Shown: positions 26,492 through 36,106, counted from the stretch's first letter. The stretch is 64,000 bases of DNA from Halovenus carboxidivorans (GCF_009831575.1 NZ_WUUT01000001.1:829345-893344); one strand, 5' to 3'. Translations and numbers: made by a program. The notes: generated by a model not told the origin, from the letters alone.

Positions 26492-27346
26492 TCAGTCCTC
26501 GACCGATACGCCGGCCGCAGTTGCCCGTTCGATCACCTGCTCCGCCTGCGCGATCAGTGGAGCGTCGATCATCTCTCCGTCGACGGCAAATACGCCTTTC
26601 CCTTCCTGATCGGCCTGTTCTTTCGCGGCCAGCACGCGCTCGGCCCACTCGATGCGCTCTCGGTCGGGCGTGAACGCCTCGTTGATCACCGACACCTGGG
26701 CTGGGTGGATCGCCATCTTTCCGTCGAAGCCGAACTGGACGGCGCGCTCGCTTTCGGTTTCGAGGTACTCGGTCCGCTCGAAGTCAGTCACGAGGGTGTC
26801 GATGCAGTCGACTCCGGCACTGCTCGCCGCGAGGACGACCCGCTGGCGCGCGTAACCGATCTCCTCGCCGTCGTCGGTGCGGGTCGCACCGATGTCGGCG
26901 GCGAGGTCTTCCGCGCCGAACAGCAGCGCCTCGACATCGCGCTGTCCGCCGATTCGCTCCGCCGAGAGAACTCCAGCGGCAGTTTCGAGCAACGCCAGGA
27001 TCGGTCGCCGCCACCCGACCGCGTCGAATCGCTCGTGGAGCCTCTCTATCTGGTCCGGACCCGAGACTTTCGGGAGTACCACGCTGTCGACCGACGCTAC
27101 GGCGTCTGCAAGCGCGGCGAGATCCGCCGACCCTTCCCCGTCGATGGGATTGATCCGGACGCACAGTTCACACTCGGGATCGATACCGTCGAGCACCGAC
27201 ACGACCGCGTCCCGCGCCGCCGACTTCTCGCTCGGCGCGACGGCGTCCTCCAGATCGAAGACGACGACATCTGCCCCGCTCTCGGGTGCCTTCCGGAGGA
27301 GCTCCGGCTGGTCGCCCGGGGAGAACAGGACGCTTCTGCGAGCCAT
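26492..27346 (-). CDS. HpcH/HpaI aldolase, citrate-lyase-type CoA-ester lyase
   Basis: The 284-aa protein resembles CitE/malyl-CoA lyase enzymes. It opens [20 protein letters not shown] and has the metal and substrate residues in [36 protein letters not shown] and [13 protein letters not shown]. Haloarchaeal relatives cleave beta-methylmalyl-CoA and contribute an apparent malate synthase step in the methylaspartate cycle. Neighbours include glutamate dehydrogenase downstream and a MaoC hydratase 1.3 kb away, which are compatible with that pathway but do not prove it. Confidence 0.9.
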   Translation of the reverse strand: MARRSVLFSPGDQPELLRKAPESGADVVVFDLEDAVAPSEKSAARDAVVSVLDGIDPECELCVRINPIDGEGSADLAALADAVASVDSVVLPKVSGPDQIERLHERFDAVGWRRPILALLETAAGVLSAERIGGQRDVEALLFGAEDLAADIGATRTDDGEEIGYARQRVVLAASSAGVDCIDTLVTDFERTEYLETESERAVQFGFDGKMAIHPAQVSVINEAFTPDRERIEWAERVLAAKEQADQEGKGVFAVDGEMIDAPLIAQAEQVIERATAAGVSVED

Positions 27347-27424
27347 GTCCCGGGATTCACGCGGGCCGACAAAAACACTGGTGTTGACCCGGAGAATAAG
27401 AGGCTCCGCGCCCAACACGGGGCA

Positions 27425-28594
27425 ATGGAAGCGTCTCCCGAGACGTTCGTCACGCGGGCAAGCGACCTCTCCGCGGGCCGGCCAGCACCCGAGTGGCCGG
27501 TTCACGGCGGCGCAGTCGACGGCTTCTCGGCGCGCGCGGGGGACGGCGGGCGCGTACAGATCCTTGCCCTTTCGGAGAGCGCCACGGCGAGACAGCGCCG
27601 GGCGTTCGTGCGCGCCCGCTCGGAGTGGCTGGAACGTGCGGACACGGAGCGACTCGTCTCCGTCGTCGCCACCGGCGACGAGCCCCGACCGTGGCTCGCC
27701 GTCGACCCCCCATCTGATCCGGCAAAACCCCTCTCAGCGGCCGCTGTCCGCTCGATCATGATCGATCTCGCGGAGGCGTTCTGGCTGATCGAGAGCGCCG
27801 ACCGCCCGGTTCCGACCCGGGAAGCGGTCCGTATCGATCCGACGGCCGAGCGCGCTCGGGTCTGCTGGCCGCTGGAAGCCGAGTCCACACCTGCCGATGG
27901 GGTCGACCGAATCGCCAGGCTCGGTGCCGAGTTGCTCACCGGAGAGACGCCGCCGCCCGAGCGTCCGTTCGACTGGCCGCAGAACGGCCCGCCGCCGCGT
28001 CTCTGGCAGACGATCGAGTCCGTTCTCGCCGGTTCGTCGTCGATTCGGTCGTGTTACGAACTGAAACGTGCCCTGTTGTTCGGGCCGACCACGCCGCCGG
28101 TCGAGCGGTCGCCACCGGAGCCGTCGGAGCCGGATCAATCGGGCGAGAGCGCAACACAGAGTCTCCCCGAACAGGTGAGTCGCCGGACGCTCGTCGGCGT
28201 GCTCGGGGTCGGCGCGCTCGGCGCGACGGGCCTGTTCGCGCGCGGGACCGGCCGAGAGGGCGGTGAGACGGAGGCTGATTCGGGACCGCCGCAGGCATCC
28301 TTCTCGTTCGAGCAGGGACAGACGACACTGACGGTGACACACACCGGCGGCGATCCGATCGAGGCCGGCAACCTCGTCGTCCGGAACACGCGGGTCAGCG
28401 GAATCGGTGCCTACCGGTGGTCGGACTACGAGGGCTACGACGAGGAGACGATGGTCACCGAGGGCGACTCCATCGTGATCGACCGCGGGGTGCTCAGCAT
28501 GTGGTACGCCTACGTCGGCTGGGAAGATCCGACCGGGGACCGCGAAGTCGTCCTCGAACGCCGCCAGATCAGCGAGGAGGATCTGTACTCCTGA
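27425..28594 (+). CDS. Pseudokinase-like membrane protein with external beta domain
   Basis: The 389-aa protein has an N-terminal region (about 40-220) whose second half resembles a protein-kinase C-lobe: LAEAFWLIESADRPVPTREA, LGAELLTGETPPPERPF and a final helix before RALLFG. The catalytic HRD and DFG motifs are absent. A proline-rich linker leads to one membrane segment (about 253-272, SRRTLVGVLGVGALGATGLF) and then a beta-rich domain resembling archaeal type IV pilin/Ig-like domains (TLTVTHTGGDPIEAGNLVVR). ATG 27425 was chosen; longer frames run antisense to the lyase gene. It may be a signalling or envelope protein. Confidence 0.75.
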   Translation: MEASPETFVTRASDLSAGRPAPEWPVHGGAVDGFSARAGDGGRVQILALSESATARQRRAFVRARSEWLERADTERLVSVVATGDEPRPWLAVDPPSDPAKPLSAAAVRSIMIDLAEAFWLIESADRPVPTREAVRIDPTAERARVCWPLEAESTPADGVDRIARLGAELLTGETPPPERPFDWPQNGPPPRLWQTIESVLAGSSSIRSCYELKRALLFGPTTPPVERSPPEPSEPDQSGESATQSLPEQVSRRTLVGVLGVGALGATGLFARGTGREGGETEADSGPPQASFSFEQGQTTLTVTHTGGDPIEAGNLVVRNTRVSGIGAYRWSDYEGYDEETMVTEGDSIVIDRGVLSMWYAYVGWEDPTGDREVVLERRQISEEDLYS

Positions 28595-28636
28595 TCCGGC
28601 GGTAGCTATTTCTTCCCGGCTTGCGAGCCGACTCGT

Positions 28637-29083
28637 ATGACTGGCCTGTACTACGAGGAGTTCGAGGTCGGCGACCGGATCGAACACGAGAAACGACGGA
28701 CGATCAGCGAGGCGGACAACCAACAGTTCTGCGATATGACGATGAACCAGCAGCCGTTGCATCTCGACAGCGAGTTCGCCGCCGACACGGAGTTCGGCGA
28801 GCGCGTGGTCAACGGTCTGTACACGATGAGTCTGGCCGTCGGCCTGACGATTCCGGACACGACCGACGGCACTATCGTCGCTAACCTCAGCTACGACGAC
28901 GTCGAACACCCCAACCCGGTTTTCCACGGCGACACGATCCGGGCCGAAACGGAAGTGCTCGACAAACGCGAGACCAGCGACGGCGACCGTGGCATCGTCA
29001 CGATGCGCGTCGAAGCGTTCAATCAGGAGGACGAACTGGTCTGCTCGCTCGAACGCACCGCGCTCTCGCTGAAACGGGACTGA
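28637..29083 (+). CDS. MaoC-family dehydratase
   Basis: The 148-aa single hotdog domain has the (R)-hydratase-type segment MTMNQQPLHLDSEFA, equivalent to the usual D-x-N-P-x-H region with changes, followed by VNGLYTMSLAVGL. MaoC-type enzymes hydrate enoyl-CoA or mesaconyl-CoA thioesters. Its proximity to a CoA-ester lyase suggests a CoA-thioester pathway. Dedicated haloarchaeal mesaconyl-CoA hydratases are larger, so the substrate stays open. Confidence 0.9.
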   Translation: MTGLYYEEFEVGDRIEHEKRRTISEADNQQFCDMTMNQQPLHLDSEFAADTEFGERVVNGLYTMSLAVGLTIPDTTDGTIVANLSYDDVEHPNPVFHGDTIRAETEVLDKRETSDGDRGIVTMRVEAFNQEDELVCSLERTALSLKRD

Positions 29084-29149
29084 CCGTTCGGCCTGCGGCC
29101 GGGGACGGCGAATGGATTTATATCGCCATCCCCCGTACCCACCGGGGTG

Positions 29150-30112
29150 ATGGCCGCCCGATTGCGTCGGCGTCGTGCCGTGTTGCTCGTCACTGCGATC
29201 TGTCTCGCTGCCGGCCTGGCGGCGCCCGCCGTCGCCGGACCCGGCGAGCAACCACAGACCTCGACCCCGACCGGTCCCCCATCGACATCCCTGCTCGCCC
29301 AGGAGTCCCAGAGTTCGATCTCTTCGATCACGATCAACCGGACCACGGTCCGGGCCGGGGAGACGGTGGCGATCACCGCAATCGTCGAGAACACCGCTAC
29401 CGAACGGCAGACGATACCCACGACCCTGACAGTCGGCGGCGAGACGAGAGCGACACAGCGCCCGTCCGTCGATCCCGAGTTCCCCGTCGTCGTCCGCTTC
29501 GAGGTCACGCTCGACGACCCCGGGGAGTACGCGGTCGCCGTCAACGGCGTCGAAGCCGAGCAGACGGTGACGGTTCGATCACCCGGCGGCGACGGATCTG
29601 AGGACGCCAACGAACAGTCCAGCGAGAACTCGGCTTCGGCGGACGGCCCCCCGACCCTCTCGGTCTCCTCCGAGAACATCACCGTCGAGAGCGTCGAGGT
29701 AGAGCCGTCGTCTGTCGATCCCGGACAGACGGTCGAGGTGACCGCGCTGCTCGTCAACACCCGACCGGAGATCGTGAACGTCTCGGTCGCGCTCGAAATC
29801 GACGGGACTGTGGTCACGACCAGCGTCGCGGAGAACGTTCTCTCACAGACCAACAACCCCGGGCTGACGATTCCCTACACGTTCGAGTACACGCCCGAGG
29901 AGTCGGGGACGTACACGGTGAGCGTCAACGGGACGCAGGCGGGCAGTGACCTGGAGGTCTCCGGTGGCGGTGGGTTGTTCGGATTCCTCGGAGGACTCCC
30001 GCTCGGATTCCTCCCGCTCGGTCTGCTCAGGCCGCTCTTCCTGTTCGTCGTGCTCCCGCTCGCGCTCGTTTACGGCGTGTTGAAGGCGCTCGCGATCTAC
30101 CTCGGTTACTGA
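29150..30112 (+). CDS. Secreted CARDB-type surface protein with C-terminal membrane segment
   Basis: The 320-aa protein has a Sec-type signal (MAARLRRRRAVLLVTAICLA, ending near AVAGP), then two Ig-like CARDB-type domains (about 55-140 and 170-265; for example VRAGETVAITAIVENTATE and VDPGQTVEVTALLVNTRPEI). A glycine-rich hinge and hydrophobic C-terminal segments anchor it. A TATA-like TTTATA (29117-29122) fits a leaderless start; GTG at 29147 immediately precedes the ATG and is an alternative. It is convergent with the FBPase gene and overlaps it by 7 nt. Confidence 0.82.
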   Translation: MAARLRRRRAVLLVTAICLAAGLAAPAVAGPGEQPQTSTPTGPPSTSLLAQESQSSISSITINRTTVRAGETVAITAIVENTATERQTIPTTLTVGGETRATQRPSVDPEFPVVVRFEVTLDDPGEYAVAVNGVEAEQTVTVRSPGGDGSEDANEQSSENSASADGPPTLSVSSENITVESVEVEPSSVDPGQTVEVTALLVNTRPEIVNVSVALEIDGTVVTTSVAENVLSQTNNPGLTIPYTFEYTPEESGTYTVSVNGTQAGSDLEVSGGGGLFGFLGGLPLGFLPLGLLRPLFLFVVLPLALVYGVLKALAIYLGY

Positions 30113-30948
30113 ACTGCTGATTCGAGGTCGTCGATCAGCGACTCGTTGCCGACGAAAAGCGGCGTCCGTTCGTGTAGCTCCTGCGGTGTCTTGTCCAACA
30201 GTGACTCCGATCCGTCGCTCGACGCACCGCCGGCCATCGAGACGATGGCCGCAATCGGGTGGCCCTCGAACTGCAGTCGGAGTTTCCCCTCCGGCCGGTC
30301 CGCGAGCATCGGGTAGCCGAACAGGCCGCCGTAGGTCAGCACCTGATTCACGTCCGCGACCATCGCGCCGCCGTAGCGGAGTTTGAGCCGTCTGTTCTCG
30401 ATCTCTTCGACGAACGAGGCGAACGCCTCGGGCCAGTCGGGTGCCCGACCGCCGAAGCCGTAGACGACGGGATCGTCCGGAACCGTCACGTCCTCGTCGA
30501 GTACGGCTCGGTCCCCGTCCTCGACCAGGTACTCGGTGACGGTCCCGTCGACGGCGGTGACCATCGTCGTCGTCGGGCCGTAGAGGACGTACGCCGCGGC
30601 GACGAGCGCGTCCCCGCCCGCGGGCAGTGGCTCGTCGTACACCCCGACGATTGTCCCCATCCCGTTGTTGGGCTTGAGATTCGAGGAGCCGTCGAGAGGA
30701 TCGCAGGCGACGTGGTACTCCCCGCTGTCTTCGACGACCTCGTCGCGCTCCTCGCTGGCGTACGATCCCACCGCCGGGATGTCGAGCAGCCGCTGTTCCA
30801 GCCGCTCGTCGGCGTAGATGTCGGCCGCGAGTTGCTGCTCGCCGCTGGGATTTTGGCCCTCCTCGTAGGAGCGGCGCTCGCCGAGAATCGAGCGCACGTC
30901 CCCGGCTGTCTCTGCGACGGTCTCGAAGACCGCGTCGATCTCGTCCAT
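30106..30948 (-). CDS. fbp: Class I fructose-1,6-bisphosphatase
   Basis: The 280-aa enzyme has the metal-binding motif DPLDGSSN of class I FBPases and the GGLFGYPML substrate segment. It converts fructose 1,6-bisphosphate to fructose 6-phosphate in gluconeogenesis. The start ATG at 30948 lies 2 nt downstream of the aldolase stop codon, so the two genes form an operon catalysing consecutive steps. Its 3' end overlaps the convergent surface-protein gene by 7 nt. Confidence 0.94.
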   Translation of the reverse strand: MDEIDAVFETVAETAGDVRSILGERRSYEEGQNPSGEQQLAADIYADERLEQRLLDIPAVGSYASEERDEVVEDSGEYHVACDPLDGSSNLKPNNGMGTIVGVYDEPLPAGGDALVAAAYVLYGPTTTMVTAVDGTVTEYLVEDGDRAVLDEDVTVPDDPVVYGFGGRAPDWPEAFASFVEEIENRRLKLRYGGAMVADVNQVLTYGGLFGYPMLADRPEGKLRLQFEGHPIAAIVSMAGGASSDGSESLLDKTPQELHERTPLFVGNESLIDDLESAVQ

Positions 30949-30950
30949 CG

Positions 30951-31748
30951 CTACTGTTCCGTCGCGGCCAGTGCCGTCTCGACGGAACTCTCCTCGAAGA
31001 TGATCTCTTCGAGGCCGTCGAGGATCGCTTCGGGGTTCTCTCGCTGGAAGACGTTGCGACCCACCGCCAGCCCGGACGCGCCGGCGTCCATCGCGGCCTT
31101 GACGGTCTCGAGGAACTCCCGGTCGCTGGTCTTCGAGCCACCGGACATGATGACCTTCGTCCGCCCCGCCATCTCGACGACCTCCTCCATCGCTTCGGGA
31201 CTCCCGGGGTATTTCACCTTGGCAACGTCGGCACCGAGTTCCAGCGCCTGTCGGGCGGCGTAGGCGATAGTGCCGGGTTTCTTGTCGTTTTTCAGCCCCT
31301 GGCCGCGCGGATAGGACCACATGACGACCGGCATGTCGCGCTCGCGAGCGGCCTCGTGGGCGTCGCGGAACTCCTCGGCCATCTCGATCTCGTGATTGGA
31401 GCCGCCGTACAGCGTGAACCCGATGGAGTCCGCACCGATCTCGTCGGCGTACTCGACCGACCAGTTCACGGCCGAATCGGGTTCGCCCATCCAGAGGTTC
31501 GACGTGCCGTTCAGTTTCGCCAGCAGGGTCACGTCCTCGGCGTAGTCCGGATAGTACGCCTCGGCGACGCCCTTCTGGACCGCGAGGCTGGTGACCGCCG
31601 GGTGTGTCGCGACCTCGAAGACGTGTTCCGGATCCGCGCTCTCCGGCACTGCCTCGAAGTCGACCGGCCCGTGTTCGAGTCCGTGATCGTACGCCAGAAT
31701 GAGCACCTTGCCATCCCGTGTGAGCGGTGAATCGTCGATAGGTCGCAT
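30951..31748 (-). CDS. fba: Archaeal class I fructose-bisphosphate aldolase
   Basis: The 265-aa protein is a DhnA-type class I aldolase. It has LILAYDHGLEHGP near the N-terminus, the Schiff-base lysine region ADVAKVKYPG, and the phosphate-binding MSGGSKTSDREF and GLAVGRNVFQ. It condenses or cleaves fructose 1,6-bisphosphate. Related 2-amino-3,7-dideoxy-heptulosonate synthases are a possible alternative, but the tight operon with fructose-bisphosphatase favours a gluconeogenic role. Confidence 0.93.
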   Translation of the reverse strand: MRPIDDSPLTRDGKVLILAYDHGLEHGPVDFEAVPESADPEHVFEVATHPAVTSLAVQKGVAEAYYPDYAEDVTLLAKLNGTSNLWMGEPDSAVNWSVEYADEIGADSIGFTLYGGSNHEIEMAEEFRDAHEAARERDMPVVMWSYPRGQGLKNDKKPGTIAYAARQALELGADVAKVKYPGSPEAMEEVVEMAGRTKVIMSGGSKTSDREFLETVKAAMDAGASGLAVGRNVFQRENPEAILDGLEEIIFEESSVETALAATEQ

Positions 31749-31850
31749 CTGTACTCGTTGGTGCGGACAGTTGGCGTAAATGCTTTACTCACCACAGCCA
31801 CCGTGGGTCGGCCCCCCAGACTTACACTGCTCGCAACCACATCTCGGCAC

Positions 31851-32711
31851 ATGCGCGAACTGGACGCAATCGACACCGTCGGCGTCGTCGGAGCCGGCAA
31901 CATGGGGAGCGGAATCGCACAGGTCGCGGCGATGTCCGGCTACGACGTGGTGATTCGGGACATCGAACAGGAGTACGTCGAGAACGGTCTCGAAACTATC
32001 GAGTTCAGTCTCGACGACCTCGTCTCCCGCGGCGAAATCGACGAGACGGCCGCGGAGGACACCCTCGACCGCATCACCGGCACGACCGACCTGCCGGACA
32101 TCGCACGGGCAGATCTGGTCGTCGAGGCCGTGCTTGAGGAGATGGGCGTCAAACAGGAGGTCTTCGAGGAACTGGATACGATCCTCGACGACGACGTGGT
32201 GCTGGCGACGAACACGAGCACGCTCTCGATCACCAGCATCGCCGCCGCCACCGACCGTCCCGAACTGGTCGTCGGCCTGCACTTCATGAATCCCGTTCCG
32301 ATCATGGAGGGTGTCGAAGTCGTCGTCGGCGAACAGACCGACGAGGCGGTCGTCCAGTTGGCCCACGACTTCGCCGAGGATCTGGACAAGACCACCTGGG
32401 AGGCCGAGGACAAGCCGGGGTTCGTCGTCAACCGGGTGCTGATGCCCTGGATCAACGAGGGGATCCGCGCCTACGACGAGGGCGTCGCCAGCAAAGGCGA
32501 CCTGGACACGGGACTGAAACTCGGGACGAACGTCCCGATGGGGCCGCTCGAACTCGCGGACCACATCGGTTTGGATATCGTCCTGAACGCGAGCGAGACG
32601 CTGTACGAGGAACTCGGTGATCGATACAAGCCGGCCTACCTGCTCAAGCGGAAAGTCGAAGCGGGCGACCTCGGCAAGAAGACGGGCAAGGGCTTCTACG
32701 AGTACGAGTAG
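31851..32711 (+). CDS. hbd: 3-hydroxyacyl-CoA dehydrogenase
   Basis: The 286-aa protein has the NAD-binding GVVGAGNMGSGIAQ, the catalytic histidine in LHFMNPVP and the glutamate in DKPGFVVNRVLMPW. It oxidises (S)-3-hydroxyacyl-CoA in beta-oxidation or 3-hydroxybutyryl-CoA metabolism. The ATG at 31851 lies about 23 nt after a TATA-like CTTACACT (31820-31827), supporting a leaderless start. It is divergent from the aldolase operon and convergent with PEP synthase. Confidence 0.95.
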   Translation: MRELDAIDTVGVVGAGNMGSGIAQVAAMSGYDVVIRDIEQEYVENGLETIEFSLDDLVSRGEIDETAAEDTLDRITGTTDLPDIARADLVVEAVLEEMGVKQEVFEELDTILDDDVVLATNTSTLSITSIAAATDRPELVVGLHFMNPVPIMEGVEVVVGEQTDEAVVQLAHDFAEDLDKTTWEAEDKPGFVVNRVLMPWINEGIRAYDEGVASKGDLDTGLKLGTNVPMGPLELADHIGLDIVLNASETLYEELGDRYKPAYLLKRKVEAGDLGKKTGKGFYEYE

Positions 32712-32716
32712 CTTCT

Positions 32717-34987
32717 CTACCGCACCGAATCGAGCAGGAGTCGCTGCTCGACGCGCTTGACCTCGTGTTGCACGTCCCGGACGGCGTCGATGTTGGCGCT
32801 GATCGAGGTGACGCCCTCGTTGACGAGGAACCGAACCATCTCGGTATCAGAGCCGGCCTGTCCGCAGATGCTCGTCTCGATGTCGTGCTCGCGGCAGGTC
32901 TCGATCGTCTGGCTGATCAGTTCGAGGATCGAGGGGTGCATCGCGTCGTAGCGGTCGGCGACGTTCTCGTTGTTCCGGTCGACTGCGAGGGTGTACTGCG
33001 TGAGATCGTTCGTCCCGAAACTGGCGAAGTCGATGCCCGTCTCGGCCATCTCCTCGATGCCGAGCGCGGCGGCGGGCGTCTCGACCATCACACCCCAGGA
33101 GCGCTTTTCGGTGTCGATGCCGACCTCCTCCATCAGTCGCTTCGCCCGGAGCACGTCCTCGCTGTCGTTGACCAGCGGCAGCATGATCTCGACGTTGTCG
33201 TAGCCCATCGCGTACAGTTTCCGGAAGGCTTCGAGTTCGTATTTGAACACCTCCGGCCGGTCGAGGCTACGCCGGATCCCGCGGTAGCCGAGCATGGGGT
33301 TGTGCTCTTCCGGTTCGTCCTCGCCGCCGTCGAGTTGGCGGAACTCGTCGGTCGGCGCGTCCAGTGTGCGGGCGCGTACCGGACGGGGGTAGAACTCCTC
33401 GGCGACCGTCCGGACGCCCTCGACGATCTGGTCGATGTACGCCTCCGTGCCGTTGTCCTCGATGTACCGCTCGGGTGTCTTGCCCAGCGAGAGGATCATG
33501 TGCTCGATGCGCAGCAACCCGACGCCGTCCGCGCCGGTCGCCGCGGCCCGCTCGGCGGCGTTCGGGATGGAGACGTTGACCTTCACCCGCGTCGCGGTCA
33601 TCGGCTTGACCGGGGTGTCCGGTCTGACCTCCTCGACGGCGTCGTGGTCTGCCGTCTCGTCGGCACCGGGTTCGACGCTGCCTTTCTCGCCGTCGATCGT
33701 GATATACTGGCCGTCTTCGAGCTGTCGGGTGGCTGTTTCCGCCCCGACGACCGCCGGCACGCCGAGTTCTCGGGAGACGATAGCGGCGTGGGAGGTGGTC
33801 CCACCTTCGTCCGTGACGATGCCGGCGGCGCGTTTCATCGCCGGCACCATGTCGGGCGTGGTCATCTCCGCGACGATGATATCGCCTTCCCCGATCTTGT
33901 CCAGCTGGTCGAGATTCTCGATGATCTTCGCCTCGCCGGAGGCGCGTCCGGGCGTCGCGCCGAGACCGGAGACGACGCCGCCGCCGTCGTCAGTCGTCTG
34001 TGCCGCGGCCGCCCCGCCGTCGGCGACGCCGCCCTCGGTGGCACCCTCGCTGATGGTCGTGATCGGGCGGGACTGCAACAGGTAGAGTTCGCCGTCGTAG
34101 ATCGCCCACTCCACGTCCTGCGGTTCGCCGTAGTACTCCTCGATCATCTCGCCGGTCTCGCGGAGCTGTTCGAGCTCGGCCGCCGAGAGCACCTGCTCGG
34201 TCTGCTTCTCGGCGGGCACCTCCCGTTCGACCGTCTCGCCGGTCTCGCCGTCACGGACGTGCATCACCTTCTTCTCCGCGACGGTCTTGTCCTGGATCTC
34301 GCCGGTGTTGCGGTCGACGACGTAGTTGTCCGGCGTCACGGCACCGGAGACGACCGCCTCGCCCAGTCCCCACGCGGCCTCGATGGTGACGACCGGCGCA
34401 CCTGTCGAGGGGTGGCTCGTGAACATGACGCCGCTTTTGTCGGCGTCGACCATCTGCTGGACCACGACCGCGATGTCGACGACTTCCTCGGCGAAGCCCT
34501 GTTCCTGGCGGTAGTAGAGCGCGCGCTGGGTGAACAGCGACGCCCAGCACTCCCGGACCTTGTCGACCAGATCCTCGCCGGTGACGTTGAGAAACGTCTC
34601 CTGCTGGCCGGCGAAGGAGGCGTCTGGCAGGTCTTCCGCGGTCGCGGAGGAACGGACCGCGACGGGCACCTCGTCGCCGAGCTCGTCGTAAGCGCCCAGG
34701 ATCTCCTCGTGAAGTTCCTCGGGCATCGGCGTCTCGCGGATCAGTTCCTGTGCGGCGTCGGCTGCCTCCGCCAGCGCCGCCGAGTCCTCGGTCTCGATGT
34801 CGACGAGTTCGAACAGCTCGTCGTCGATGCCGGTTGCCTCGATAAATGAGCGGTACGTATCCGCCGTCACGACGAACGCGGGCGGGACGGGCAGCCCCGC
34901 GGAGGTCATCTCCCCGAGCGATGCCGCTTTCCCGCCGACGGTTTCCAGGTCATCTCCCCGGATGTCGTCCAGCCAGAGTACAGCCAT
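32717..34987 (-). CDS. ppsA: Phosphoenolpyruvate synthase
   Basis: The 756-aa protein has the three PPDK-type domains in order: N-terminal ATP-grasp (GGKAASLGEMTSAGLPVPP), central phosphohistidine domain (GGTTSHAAIVSRELGVP) and C-terminal PEP-binding TIM barrel (GVMVETPAAALGIEEMAETG and FGTNDLTQYTLAVDRN). It makes PEP from pyruvate and ATP for gluconeogenesis. It lies one gene away from the aldolase/FBPase operon. A minus-strand TATA-like CATTACC near 35010 precedes the start. Confidence 0.97.
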   Translation of the reverse strand: MAVLWLDDIRGDDLETVGGKAASLGEMTSAGLPVPPAFVVTADTYRSFIEATGIDDELFELVDIETEDSAALAEAADAAQELIRETPMPEELHEEILGAYDELGDEVPVAVRSSATAEDLPDASFAGQQETFLNVTGEDLVDKVRECWASLFTQRALYYRQEQGFAEEVVDIAVVVQQMVDADKSGVMFTSHPSTGAPVVTIEAAWGLGEAVVSGAVTPDNYVVDRNTGEIQDKTVAEKKVMHVRDGETGETVEREVPAEKQTEQVLSAAELEQLRETGEMIEEYYGEPQDVEWAIYDGELYLLQSRPITTISEGATEGGVADGGAAAAQTTDDGGGVVSGLGATPGRASGEAKIIENLDQLDKIGEGDIIVAEMTTPDMVPAMKRAAGIVTDEGGTTSHAAIVSRELGVPAVVGAETATRQLEDGQYITIDGEKGSVEPGADETADHDAVEEVRPDTPVKPMTATRVKVNVSIPNAAERAAATGADGVGLLRIEHMILSLGKTPERYIEDNGTEAYIDQIVEGVRTVAEEFYPRPVRARTLDAPTDEFRQLDGGEDEPEEHNPMLGYRGIRRSLDRPEVFKYELEAFRKLYAMGYDNVEIMLPLVNDSEDVLRAKRLMEEVGIDTEKRSWGVMVETPAAALGIEEMAETGIDFASFGTNDLTQYTLAVDRNNENVADRYDAMHPSILELISQTIETCREHDIETSICGQAGSDTEMVRFLVNEGVTSISANIDAVRDVQHEVKRVEQRLLLDSVR

Positions 34988-35095
34988 GTACGTGCTCGTA
35001 GCATCAGCGACAAAGGTAATGAAGCTTCTGAACCACTGCCGAATACTGACCGGTTTGTGACACGCAGGCCCGTCTAACCGGGGGTTGAGCGGGGA

Positions 35096-35989
35096 TCACA
35101 CCTCGATGATCCCGTCGTCGTCGTCTTCCGGGACCGCGAGGCTCCCGTCGAGACTCGTCAACGCGGTTCCGCCGACGCTTGGCTCCCGCTCGACGGTCGC
35201 CCGCACCGTCGAGGGGCGGTCGAGAAACAGCCCGGACTCGACGGCGATCTCGTCGCGTTCGCCGTCGAAGACGGCGTGATCCGCGAGGTGTGCCGTGCAG
35301 GCGGCCACGCCGACGCCGCTGGCCCCTCGCTCGCAGCCCCGCGCCTCCGGGTCGAACACCCGTGCGTGTACGTCCGTCTCCGCCGCGAGCGTGTCGAACG
35401 TGAAGGCGACGAGCCGGCTCGCGTCGGCGTCGTCGAGCAGATGCGCGACCGTCCCCGTGTCGGGCGTCGCCCCCGAGAGGTGTTCGAGGAAGTTGACCGC
35501 CACCAGCAGCGTCCCGCCGAAGGAGCCCACCCGCGCGATCGGGAGGTCCGCCCCGACATCTTCCAGCGCCGCGACGTCGACTCCGATCGCGTCCGCGATC
35601 CAGTCGGTATCGACGGCCGGAAACTCCGGCGTCGCCGTCGGGACGTCGACCGTCACCGTCCCGTGTTTGTCGAGTTCGACCCCGAACGGGCCGGCGGGAT
35701 CGGTCTCGCCTGCGACGGCGAGTTCGTACGCACCGGGTTCGAGCGCGCCGCGGTTGTAGAGGCCGGCGGCCCCGGCGGTCGCCGCGGCGACGACGGCCTG
35801 CGCGCCGTCCCAGTCGGCGTACTCGATTGTCTCGCCGTCGAGCGAGACGACACCGCTCGTTCCGAACTCGCCCGCCGCCCGGCCCCGCTGGCTCGCGGAC
35901 ATCGACCCGGTGGGATCGACAGCGACCGGTCGGCCGCCGGTTGGCTCGTCGGCGAACGCGTCGACTAACAGGACTTCGCGCCGTTGCAT
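35096..35989 (-). CDS. PhzF-family protein
   Basis: The 297-aa protein begins REVLLVDAFADEPTGGRPVA, as in PhzF-like isomerases, and its second half has ARVFDPEARGCERGASGVGV in the position of the family's FAPxxGxxEDPATGSA region. The match is clear at both ends but diverged: the ED-P-[VA]-TGSA core is altered, so isomerase activity is uncertain. It ends with an acidic tail and is divergent from the GIDE-domain gene. Confidence 0.82.
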   Translation of the reverse strand: MQRREVLLVDAFADEPTGGRPVAVDPTGSMSASQRGRAAGEFGTSGVVSLDGETIEYADWDGAQAVVAAATAGAAGLYNRGALEPGAYELAVAGETDPAGPFGVELDKHGTVTVDVPTATPEFPAVDTDWIADAIGVDVAALEDVGADLPIARVGSFGGTLLVAVNFLEHLSGATPDTGTVAHLLDDADASRLVAFTFDTLAAETDVHARVFDPEARGCERGASGVGVAACTAHLADHAVFDGERDEIAVESGLFLDRPSTVRATVEREPSVGGTALTSLDGSLAVPEDDDDGIIEV

Positions 35990-36106
35990 ACCCGCACTCT
36001 CTCCCGCCGCGTGAATGAACCTGTTGCTCGGGGGACCTCCATCCGGTCGTCTCTCGCAGAGAGAACGACAGTATGACTTACACTGCTTCGTCCGGTGGTT
36101 TCTCTC

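Noticed and set aside
26468-27424. Upstream extension of the pseudokinase-like gene
   Set aside because: The extension is antisense to the CoA-ester lyase; the acidic protein-like sequence begins at 27425.
32765-34849. Long plus-strand open frame opposite ppsA
   Set aside because: It is the antisense shadow of a high-GC gene: unlike the acidic proteome here, it shows no family motifs, and ppsA is unmistakable.
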